DNA of 8,798 nt from Mobilitalea sp. (GTDB lineage Bacteria; Bacillota_A; Clostridia; Lachnospirales; Lachnospiraceae), in NCBI GenBank assembly GCA_029974875.1, contig JARKQP010000820.1, forward strand, positions 1-8,798. The letters are read 5' to 3'. Made by a program: the position numbers and the translations under genes. This document shows, piece by piece, positions 1 through 6,626 of this stretch. How positions within the stretch are numbered: the first letter of the stretch is position 1; the number at the start of each line of letters is the position of its first letter. The notes under the pieces were generated by a model. It had not been told where the DNA came from, ran no database searches, and worked only from the letters and a program-made list of their open reading frames with translations.

Positions 1-16
1 TCATACAAACTTTCAT
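1..16 (-). CDS. Start of a probable PelF-type glycosyltransferase (partial, runs off the left edge)
   Basis: The minus strand reads ATG AAA GTT TGT ATG from position 16 to the window edge, giving MKVCM. GT4-family PelF glycosyltransferases commonly open with M-(K/R)-(V/I)-C-(M/L)-I before a glycine-rich UDP-sugar loop, and PelF would be expected after pelD and pelE in a Pel operon. Purine-rich GGAGAAAGG lies about 11-19 bases upstream, a slightly distant ribosome binding site. The same frame is open back to a stop at 173-175, so a longer N-terminus, for example from GTG at 127, cannot be excluded. Only five codons are visible, so the call rests mainly on context and this short match. Confidence 0.45.
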
Positions 17-127
17 GGATAACCCTGCCTTTCTCCACAGCCTGCAAACTCCGGGCACCTGACAGATCTGCCGGTAAAGCTTAGTATTCTCAGAAACGGT
101 ATCCTGCTTTTTTAGAAAGCTTTCCAC

Positions 128-146
128 ACCGTCCTGCCCAGACGGT
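128..146 (-). other. Small hairpin directly after the DUF2194 gene stop codon
   Basis: ACCGTC (128-133) and GACGGT (141-146) are perfect inverted repeats with a 7-base loop, beginning one base after the stop codon of the upstream gene. No T-run follows on the minus strand, so it does not look like an intrinsic terminator. It could protect a processed 3' end or slow ribosomes or RNase between the DUF2194 gene and the probable pelF. The role is unknown. Confidence 0.4.
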
Positions 147-147
147 C

Positions 148-2034
148 TTACTGCGGTGTACTCGGGATTGTTTTATTGTTCTTAGGCTTCCCCAAAACAT
201 TCTCTTCAATCATATGGATCCGGACATTCCCATCCGTTGCCTTGATCAAATATTTGGTTGCGGAGATTGGCTTTGCCGTCCCATTTTCAATATAATCAAT
301 GCTCCTGTTGTTGGTGCAAAGGATGAAATATGCCTCCTCATCAAAATGGTCGATACGGATGCTGACATCATTCTGGCCATATTCACAGACATAGTCCATC
401 GCTAGGAAACGCTTGACCCTCTTCTCCATTTCATAAACCGGCACCATATCAAGCATGGAATAATCCTTAAAATACGTGTCGCCCTTTGACCATTCCAGGC
501 TTAGGTTATTCCATTCGTCAAAGGCTCCCCCCGGATAAAAGACACGTCCGATATCCACCTTCATATTACACATGCCAAGGGCATTTTCAATGCAGGCCAT
601 CCGCAGGTCGTCCCTTGTCTCATGCCGGTAGCCGTCCAGATTAAATTTTACTGATAGTATGCCCTCCTCCAAAAAATCTATCAGCCTGTCCCCTTCCCTG
701 TAATCCGACATGACCAGGCTGATATGCTCCAGCAGCCCGCCTTTTAAGCTCCCTTCCAGCTCACCGGCAGTAAAATCCGCCGTATATAAGGCTGAAAAAT
801 CATAATCCGGCAGGGATTCCTTAAAAAAAGCCTCATCCTCTGCTACCATATCCTCCAGGCTAATGTCCGATACCTGTCCCAGGGAAAGCCCCATATTCCC
901 GGGAAGCTTGCCAATCTCCCGTAAATAGAAACCAAGATAGTCCTCCTTTGACCCTACCCCATCCAGGTAATCCAGCTGGGGGGCTGCAAAAAAGCTGTAG
1001 GAGCCTCCATAATTTTTTAGGATCTGTATGATATTCGGCCACAGCAAATCCCTTGCCACAGCCTCCGAGGTTCTGCTATACAGCTGCTCCAGGGCTTCAC
1101 CGTTCTCATCCGAAAAATAAGGATAACCAGTCAGGGATATGGTCTGGGCATTTACGACCGGGTATACATAATAATCCCCCAGATGGGACATAAAGCCGGT
1201 CAGCACCCCAAGCAGGGACATGCCGTCAAAAAGCTCGCTGTTGATGACACACACAAAGGCTTCCTCCGTGGTGGCTCTCCATAGAAGGGGCGGAAGCTCC
1301 CTGTTTTCAATCCCCAGCAGCTCCTGGTTGTCCAGCAGGCCTACTGCATATACCTCATAGCCCGGTGCAAGGGAATAATAGGGCACACTGATCTGTGTGT
1401 CATCCTCATTACCAAAATAATCCCCCTCCGTATAAAGCCTTTCCTTACTGATCATGAAATCCGAAAACACCTTAATTCCGTCAGCAGTCACAGCCTCAGA
1501 GACTCCTGCCCGGATACCGAAAAAATCCATCAGCCTCCTGTTTAAACAGATCTCCCAGTAATCGGGAAGCCGGGTAAAAATCATGGTTTTCCCCAAGGAA
1601 GCATAGGTATACAAAAGCCCCAAATCCATAGCCTTAACCTTATAATCCCCAAACAGCACCACATCATAGTCCCGGATCGCCTCCTCATCCGGCAGGGAGC
1701 TATAAAGCCGGTACAGGTATTTATTGTACACGCACCATTCGGTTAGGAGCCGTGAAACCGTATCCTCCGTTCCCTCCGACAGGATAGCGACACGCTGCTT
1801 CTCCTCCGGTGAAAAGGCCTCCCTTCCACTCCCGGTGCTTCCGGGCGCAGCTGCAGCCAGGTTCAGGGAATCCTCCGTTATGGTATCCCCGGCTTCTACC
1901 CCAATCCCGTCCTTAAGCTGGCTGTTGGTAGAGGTATCCGACAAAATATTCGAAGATACGCCGACAAACATAAACATTACAAATACCATTAACATCAATA
2001 TGAAAATTGTAAAGTAATTTCTGATAGAAACCAT
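148..2034 (-). CDS. DUF2194-like membrane-anchored extracellular protein of a Pel-type operon
   Basis: 628 residues. An uncleaved-looking signal anchor spans about residues 8-28, followed by a Ser/Thr/Gly/Ala-rich linker (about 30-78), so the bulk should sit outside the membrane. Residues 80-180 look like a Rossmann or reductase-like alpha/beta domain, with short strands at RVAILSE (81-87), DVVLFGD (124-130) and KTMIFT (149-154). The middle (about 300-510) has the strand/helix rhythm of a polysaccharide-deacetylase-like barrel, but I see no clear catalytic TFDD or HxxxH motif. The end (about 545-610) looks like a beta-sandwich. I place it in DUF2194, a family without known function that I recall in Gram-positive Pel clusters. 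It starts at ATG 2034 behind GGAAAAGGG, 53 bases after the PelE-like gene. The inferred role is polymer modification, recognition or export, in the place where PelA would be expected. The family is likely; the function is unproven. Confidence 0.6.
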   Translation of the reverse strand: MVSIRNYFTIFILMLMVFVMFMFVGVSSNILSDTSTNSQLKDGIGVEAGDTITEDSLNLAAAAPGSTGSGREAFSPEEKQRVAILSEGTEDTVSRLLTEWCVYNKYLYRLYSSLPDEEAIRDYDVVLFGDYKVKAMDLGLLYTYASLGKTMIFTRLPDYWEICLNRRLMDFFGIRAGVSEAVTADGIKVFSDFMISKERLYTEGDYFGNEDDTQISVPYYSLAPGYEVYAVGLLDNQELLGIENRELPPLLWRATTEEAFVCVINSELFDGMSLLGVLTGFMSHLGDYYVYPVVNAQTISLTGYPYFSDENGEALEQLYSRTSEAVARDLLWPNIIQILKNYGGSYSFFAAPQLDYLDGVGSKEDYLGFYLREIGKLPGNMGLSLGQVSDISLEDMVAEDEAFFKESLPDYDFSALYTADFTAGELEGSLKGGLLEHISLVMSDYREGDRLIDFLEEGILSVKFNLDGYRHETRDDLRMACIENALGMCNMKVDIGRVFYPGGAFDEWNNLSLEWSKGDTYFKDYSMLDMVPVYEMEKRVKRFLAMDYVCEYGQNDVSIRIDHFDEEAYFILCTNNRSIDYIENGTAKPISATKYLIKATDGNVRIHMIEENVLGKPKNNKTIPSTPQ

Positions 2035-2087
2035 TTGTCCCTTTTCCTTCTATAAAAATACATTGTTATTATATTGTTATTTCCTGC

Positions 2088-3005
2088 CTAAGGCCTCTTC
2101 CCATATAGGCGGAACAGACCCATAATCTCCTCGTCAACCGTAATGTCCGCCTCCCTCAGCTCATCCAGGCAATCGAAAAAAGCCCTGGCGTTCTGTTGTT
2201 CAAAATACAGGTGTAAATGAGCCTTGTAAGTATCCAGCAGCTGGGGCCGGTACTGTCCGGCCCTGGTAACCCACTGATCCGCCATGCTATAATCCTTGAT
2301 GGAAATGAAAAAATCCGTCATCCATAGATAATGGGTCGCTGTCATGTACCACAGGTTATGGGTAAAGAGATTTTCCGCAACGTCATTCATAATATAGATA
2401 TAGGTTCTCTGCTCGATGTCATTCATGATCCTCATGCTGAGTATCTCATGGAGGTACTCAAGGGTAAGCAAATTCATTTCCACATCCTCCGGGTGCTTTT
2501 GCATCTGGGTGGTCATATTTTGTGCCGTAGTCCGGCACTGGGACAGCGCATCCAGAATCACCGATGCAGCATAGTGGGAGGTCTCCGTATCCCTGCTGTT
2601 CATAGCTACAGCAATGCTGGAAACCGTCTTTTTTGCACTGCCGCGCAGGGTGTCCAGAACCAGCCTCCTCAGGCTGGAGGTATCAGAAACTGCCATGGCA
2701 TCCTGGATCGGCGCATAATTCATCTCCGCTGCCTGGTCCGGAGGCAGTATGAGCTTCTCCCGCTCCTGGCTGAAGCTGACATCACTCATGTCAATACTCC
2801 TTTTCCGGTTTAAAAAGCCGATGAGGCGTCCCAGCAGGATATACAAAAGTCCGAAGAGCGGTACAATAAATAGAAACCAGGCTAGCATGAATAAGGTGCC
2901 ACGCCTTCCCTTCCTTTGAAAGACTGCCGCGATAACTACTGCCAGTGCAGCCAATGTATTCAGCAATAATATTACCAAAACAGGCCAAAGTCCTGTTGTA
3001 TCCAT
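2088..3005 (-). CDS. pelE: PelE-like membrane protein with helical-repeat cytosolic domain
   Basis: 305 residues. Two hydrophobic helices (about residues 6-29 and 37-66) are separated by a basic loop, RKGRRG. A soluble all-helical region of about 210 residues follows, with repeated helix pairs resembling tetratricopeptide repeats, for example around DTETSHYAAS (139-148) and the aromatic segment 200-235. Two N-terminal membrane helices plus a TPR-like cytosolic part is the architecture of PelE, which partners PelD in the Pel synthase complex at the inner membrane. The start at ATG 3005 is supported by AAGGAG seven bases upstream. The gene follows the PelD-like gene by 38 bases and precedes the DUF2194 gene by 53, consistent with one transcript. 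Sequence identity to known PelE is probably low, so the name rests on architecture and gene order. A generic TPR protein is the alternative. Confidence 0.6.
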   Translation of the reverse strand: MDTTGLWPVLVILLLNTLAALAVVIAAVFQRKGRRGTLFMLAWFLFIVPLFGLLYILLGRLIGFLNRKRSIDMSDVSFSQEREKLILPPDQAAEMNYAPIQDAMAVSDTSSLRRLVLDTLRGSAKKTVSSIAVAMNSRDTETSHYAASVILDALSQCRTTAQNMTTQMQKHPEDVEMNLLTLEYLHEILSMRIMNDIEQRTYIYIMNDVAENLFTHNLWYMTATHYLWMTDFFISIKDYSMADQWVTRAGQYRPQLLDTYKAHLHLYFEQQNARAFFDCLDELREADITVDEEIMGLFRLYGKRP

Positions 3006-3043
3006 ATCCTATCTCCTTCTGAAACCTGAACCCTTCAGACGCT

Positions 3044-5254
3044 TTATGGCTCTTCGTCCATTCCCGGTTCATAAGCTGCAGCTTCTTGCTCCTGATATGT
3101 CATGATACCGTTCTCCTCCAGACGCTTTCTGACATAGATGGATTCATCCCCATTGGTATTTGTCAGCATCACCGCCAAATTTCCATCTGACATTTCCCCC
3201 ACATAGTCGGTTCCCCTGAGCAGGGCTTTAAGCCTGGCACTCATTTCCTCTAAGGGCAGTACATCCCTATGGATATAAAAAACACTCAGCTCTGCATAGC
3301 CCTTCTCTGTGGCATGCCTGTAAATCTCCAGCATTTCCTGGAAGGCCTCCTCCTGCAAAATGATCGTATCACGGATGTAGCGGCGGTAGGCCAGGGCATC
3401 CAGATAATTCACGTCCCTTACGACAACGGAATAAACCAGGGCTCCAACGACGGTCAGAAGGTTGGCTTGGTACAGGGTCATCTGCTCATAGGGAACAGAC
3501 CACAAAAAAATGATAACCCTCATACTGCCTTTCTCATCAAAAAGGGCGCTTGCCATCATAGGCAGCGTACTGTCCAGTGAGCGGTTAATATATACCTGCT
3601 TGCCCCTTAACACATCAAATATTTCCCTGTGCTCATTTATCAGAATCGATTTACCCAGGGAACGGGCTCTTTCACTGGATGCAGAGGCAAGGCGGCAGTA
3701 ATTTAGATTGGATACCATGTAAATTGCCACATCCCTCGAATCCATGATTTCCGAAATTGTATCCAGTGCGGCGAAAAGCACCTCACCGGTAGCCGCCTTA
3801 TCAAGCTTGGATGTAATATCATAAATGCGCCCAACACTTTCCGTGCTGCTGATGATCTTCTCCGCGAAGTAATTCTTAATTCTCGTATTGCTGGAATTAA
3901 TGACGGTGATATCCTTCAGGCGCTCCGAAAGAAACCTTATATTATCGTTCTTATCCTCCTCCATCTCCCGGAATTTATCCTTTAAATGCCCCACCGTCAA
4001 TCCGACGATAAAGATCTGGGCAATCCAAATATAAGTATTAATATCTATTAGCAGGGAAAAGCCGGATGCTGTATACATCTGCCGGAAGCAATATCCCACC
4101 ACACTGAGCAGGGAAGCAAAGATAGCCAGCTGCCTGCCATGCACTACGGCAAATAACAGCACATACAATAGGAAAAAATTAATTCCACTGAAATTAGCGC
4201 TGCCCACCGCACGGTTATTCAGCATAAAAAACGGAATAAAGAATACAAGACATTCCAGGAACGGAAAAGCCTTTTGGAACAGGCGAAGGAGCCTGCGCCC
4301 GAAGCCCTGGTCCTCATAGGTTTCGTCACCGTGCAGGAAAAGATTCTTATGGTTCTTCATATAGGAGATAATCTGAGGTATGATCTCCCTGTAGCTGTTT
4401 CTGACAACAAAACCAAACTCCCTGCCAAATCTCTCATTCGACAGGATGAGCCTGTGCCTGAGGCCTACGGTCTGATCCACAATATCAAGCTGCTGGGAAT
4501 ATTTCTCCTGAATTATTTTCGCAACGTCCTCCTCCGTTACCTCCTCCATGGAGGAAATATGGTAAAGCCCGTGCTTTCTCTCAGAGGCATTTGCCAGGAG
4601 GTACAACGCTTCTACCGCATCCTTTACATATAGGGCGGATAAGACCTTCTTCGCATTAACCGCCAAACGGCCTGACACCAGAGCCTCTAAACACATTTCG
4701 GAGTAAATATCCCTGCAGGCTTCCCTATCGGCTGGTATACCATACATGCCGGCAATCCTTGCAACCGTTACCTCCAGCTGTGTTGTCCGCCCAAAATGCA
4801 TTGCCAGATTCTCACCCTGGGAGATGGTCATGCCTTGAAAGCTGTTTGGGGTAGCCCCTACCTCCTCATTGATATCAATGACATACTCATCCTCATAAAC
4901 CTTATCAGAGGACACATAGATAAAATGCCTTGTCCCAAGCATAGACCCGCACATGAGAATGTTACTGAGACCGGTAATATATCTTAAGGACTCCGCTATG
5001 GCGGTCTCCTCCTCCCATTGATACAGCGGGTCATAAGCACCGCTAAACAAAATGACATCCGGACGGCAGCTGGTGACGATCTCCTTTATACTGTCACTGT
5101 CATACTTAAATACGTACTGCTCGAACACATGGGCGGGCTTGATCCTTTTTTTATCGCTTATCAGGGTATAAATCCGCCAATTTTCCTTATAAAATTTCTG
5201 GATCATCTCATTAATAAACGTACCATAACTCCCAACCATCAGGATGCTGCCCAT
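3044..5254 (-). CDS. pelD: PelD-like c-di-GMP receptor fused to an N-terminal degenerate SDR/epimerase domain
   Basis: 736 residues from ATG 5254. That start has GGGGGTGAG nine bases upstream, which is better than an in-frame TTG at 5281. Domains, numbered from this ATG: SDR/NAD-epimerase-like about 1-295; four membrane helices about 332-421; a helical linker about 425-465; GAF about 471-611; degenerate GGDEF about 616-716. The GGDEF signature is replaced by SDGNL (689-693), so cyclase activity is not expected, but RGTD (680-683) lies exactly five residues before it, the spacing of the RxxD c-di-GMP inhibitory site used by PelD receptors. In the SDR part the third glycine of GxxGxxG is Ile, and the catalytic YxxxK appears as MxxxQ (142-146), while SSDKVY is kept. 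It therefore looks non-catalytic and may be a binding or scaffold module. Membrane helices, GAF and degenerate GGDEF in this order is the PelD layout. It is first in the operon, so it probably senses c-di-GMP and activates polymer synthesis. Confidence 0.75.
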   Translation of the reverse strand: MGSILMVGSYGTFINEMIQKFYKENWRIYTLISDKKRIKPAHVFEQYVFKYDSDSIKEIVTSCRPDVILFSGAYDPLYQWEEETAIAESLRYITGLSNILMCGSMLGTRHFIYVSSDKVYEDEYVIDINEEVGATPNSFQGMTISQGENLAMHFGRTTQLEVTVARIAGMYGIPADREACRDIYSEMCLEALVSGRLAVNAKKVLSALYVKDAVEALYLLANASERKHGLYHISSMEEVTEEDVAKIIQEKYSQQLDIVDQTVGLRHRLILSNERFGREFGFVVRNSYREIIPQIISYMKNHKNLFLHGDETYEDQGFGRRLLRLFQKAFPFLECLVFFIPFFMLNNRAVGSANFSGINFFLLYVLLFAVVHGRQLAIFASLLSVVGYCFRQMYTASGFSLLIDINTYIWIAQIFIVGLTVGHLKDKFREMEEDKNDNIRFLSERLKDITVINSSNTRIKNYFAEKIISSTESVGRIYDITSKLDKAATGEVLFAALDTISEIMDSRDVAIYMVSNLNYCRLASASSERARSLGKSILINEHREIFDVLRGKQVYINRSLDSTLPMMASALFDEKGSMRVIIFLWSVPYEQMTLYQANLLTVVGALVYSVVVRDVNYLDALAYRRYIRDTIILQEEAFQEMLEIYRHATEKGYAELSVFYIHRDVLPLEEMSARLKALLRGTDYVGEMSDGNLAVMLTNTNGDESIYVRKRLEENGIMTYQEQEAAAYEPGMDEEP

Positions 5255-5293
5255 AACAGTATTCTCACCCCCAAGTATCAATGTCTCTTTTCC

Positions 5294-5380
5294 AGAGGAA
5301 TTTTTGTCTTATTCTATGCTTTCACAATGCTTTGAATTTTATTCCAATATAAAGCATATCCGCTTTAAGCATAATCCTCT
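5294..5380 (-). promoter_or_regulatory. Imperfect palindrome with four ATGCTTT-type heptamers in the pel operon upstream region
   Basis: On the plus strand ATGCTTT occurs at 5316-5322 and 5327-5333, and its reverse complement AAAGCAT at 5351-5357. A variant, TAAGCAT, lies at 5366-5372. Two copies face two, flanked by TCCTCT (5375-5380) and AGAGGA (5294-5299), which also pair. In RNA from the minus strand these give nested stems: AGAGGA/UCCUCU outside, AUGCUU/AAGCAU, then AUGCUUU/AAAGCAU, with GAAU/AUUC at the tip (5334-5344). A competing hairpin, UAAAGC/GCUUUA (5350-5367), would exclude the inner stem. It could be a cluster of regulator binding sites or a folded leader. It does not match the c-di-GMP riboswitch classes I can recall. 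Confidence 0.4.
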
Positions 5381-5388
5381 CCATGTAT

Positions 5389-5418
5389 ATTTTGGCTTTT
5401 CCTGTCTAAGGTTGACAA
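5389..5418 (-). promoter_or_regulatory. Possible promoter of the pel-type operon
   Basis: On the minus strand TTGTCA (5418-5413, 5/6 to the -35 consensus) is followed after 18 bases by CAAAAT (5394-5389, 4/6 to the -10). Transcription would start near 5382 and give a leader of about 128 bases containing the paired heptamers. The -35 overlaps that of the rightward promoter almost completely. The match is moderate. TATATT and TAAAAT closer to the gene are alternative -10 boxes, but with poor -35 partners. Confidence 0.3.
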
Positions 5419-5440
5419 ATAATGTCCCATAGTCTAAGAT
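5412..5440 (+). promoter_or_regulatory. Sigma-A-type promoter for the coiled-coil gene
   Basis: TTGACA (5412-5417, perfect -35), a 17-base spacer and TAAGAT (5435-5440, 4/6 to the -10) predict a start near 5447 and a leader of about 55 bases. The 7-base direct repeat GTCTAAG lies at 5404-5410, just upstream of the -35, and at 5432-5438, overlapping the -10. The copies are 28 bases apart, a possible operator pair. Confidence 0.65.
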
Positions 5441-5501
5441 AAAGAACAGGAACACTGTAACTTTAGGCCATATATTATAAAGTAGCGGGGGGATTTGCGT
5501 T

Positions 5502-6494
5502 ATGAGAAAGAGCTTTTTTGGTTATAACATTTCCGAAGTCGATGTGATAGTGAACACTCTGCGTGAAGAAAACGAAAACCTGAACGCGACAATTACTACT
5601 CTTAAAACGCAGCTTAAGAATAATGAGACGGGGAGTGCCAAGGCTAATCTTCTAGAGGAGGATTTAAAGAACAGTGAAGAAAACATCAGGCAGCTTCAGG
5701 AGGAGAAGAATGAATTCATTTCCCAGGTTATTTCCCTCACGGAGGAAGCCGGAGTTTTAAATGAACAGAACAGTGAATTAACGGCCCAAAACGAATATTT
5801 ACACCAGCAGAATGAGTATTTGGACCGTCAGCTTTCCGGGCTCCAACAGCAGCTGGCAGAGCTGGCCGGGCAAGACCATAATGCAGACACCTCCCTGGAA
5901 TCCCTCAGGTCCAGGCTGCAGGCCGAGCAGCAATATAAAACCACTCTGGAACAGACCTTAAACAGCAGGATGGAGGAATTGACCGCCGTAACCGCTGAAT
6001 TAGAAAACGCCAATTCCAGACTGGAAACACTTGCAATTGACCCTGATAAGGAAAGTGCCGAGATATCCTTCCGGGCTTATTATGAGATGTCCAAGCTCCG
6101 TAACGAGGTTGTTGAATACATGCAGGAGCAGATGAAGGAATATTACCAGTCCGTCAATGAAAACAGCGTAAAGATGCGCGCCGCCATCGAACAGCGCCAG
6201 ACAGAATATAACCAGATGATCCGTGAATTCCTGACCAAGGCTTCCAACTTCCGCTTAAGCCTATCAGGTATGGAAGATAAATACAGCGATATAGCTGATT
6301 ACAGCATAAGCATTGATGAGCTTTCCACCCGCATGAATGGGATTATGGACAGATTTCTTGAGGAATCCGACGCTTATCTTAAGAAAAAGGAAGGGAATAC
6401 CCCAAAAGAAGCTTTCCGCCCCGAAGAAAGAGCTTCTTACGACCCTGGCGAAAATATAAGCATCAAGCCTTTTATGCGTAAGATCTCCGGTTGA
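5502..6494 (+). CDS. DivIVA-like coiled-coil protein
   Basis: 330 residues, very hydrophilic, with no signal peptide or membrane helix, so cytosolic. The N-terminus (residues 3-12) reads KSFFGYNISE followed by VD, which lines up with the DivIVA membrane-binding motif KSFRGY...EV. The Phe corresponding to F17 of Bacillus subtilis DivIVA is kept, and R18 is replaced by Phe. A long Glu/Gln/Asn/Leu-rich coiled coil covers about residues 14-175, with a short internal echo (QNEYL twice, 96-107). A second helical region covers about 185-295, then a charged tail. The start is ATG 5502, with a G-rich ribosome site GGGGGGA ending eight bases upstream. DivIVA proteins gather at curved membrane and recruit division or wall machinery, so this one may be a pole, septum or envelope scaffold. 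It is divergent from the pel-type operon and ends at a strong terminator, so it is probably a single-gene unit. The DivIVA link is a short-motif inference. Confidence 0.65.
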   Translation: MRKSFFGYNISEVDVIVNTLREENENLNATITTLKTQLKNNETGSAKANLLEEDLKNSEENIRQLQEEKNEFISQVISLTEEAGVLNEQNSELTAQNEYLHQQNEYLDRQLSGLQQQLAELAGQDHNADTSLESLRSRLQAEQQYKTTLEQTLNSRMEELTAVTAELENANSRLETLAIDPDKESAEISFRAYYEMSKLRNEVVEYMQEQMKEYYQSVNENSVKMRAAIEQRQTEYNQMIREFLTKASNFRLSLSGMEDKYSDIADYSISIDELSTRMNGIMDRFLEESDAYLKKKEGNTPKEAFRPEERASYDPGENISIKPFMRKISG

Positions 6495-6541
6495 TATCTC
6501 TCTGATAGAAGAGCATAATATACCATTTACCTTTAGAAAAA

Positions 6542-6592
6542 GGAGCTGCTGCAAAACTGATGTAAGTTTTGCAGCAGCTCCCTTTATTTTAT
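6542..6592. terminator. Strong bidirectional intrinsic terminator between the coiled-coil gene and purA
   Basis: Bases 6542-6558 and 6565-6581 form a perfect 17-bp stem, rich in GCAGC, with a 6-base loop. On the plus strand it is followed by CTTTATTTTA. On the minus strand it is followed by TTTTTCT (6541 downwards). It therefore can end transcription of both convergent genes. It lies 47 bases after one stop codon and 45 after the other. Confidence 0.93.
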
Positions 6593-6626
6593 AAAAAATT
6601 AAAACTAAATTCCTTGTCCTCTTTCA

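Noticed and set aside
2791..3072. Minus-strand open frame of 93 codons across the pelD-pelE junction
   Set aside because: It overlaps two well-supported genes in another frame and has no family resemblance or ribosome site; a shadow frame.
5255..5281. TTG start at 5281 for the PelD-like gene, giving 745 residues
   Set aside because: ATG at 5254 has a G-rich ribosome site (GGGGGTGAG) at good distance, and the Rossmann-like first strand follows directly; the nine extra residues would be encoded by the ribosome site itself.
5018..5432. Plus-strand open frames over the pelD start and the control region
   Set aside because: They are antisense to the SDR coding region or run through promoter and palindrome sequence, with no ribosome site or recognisable protein features.
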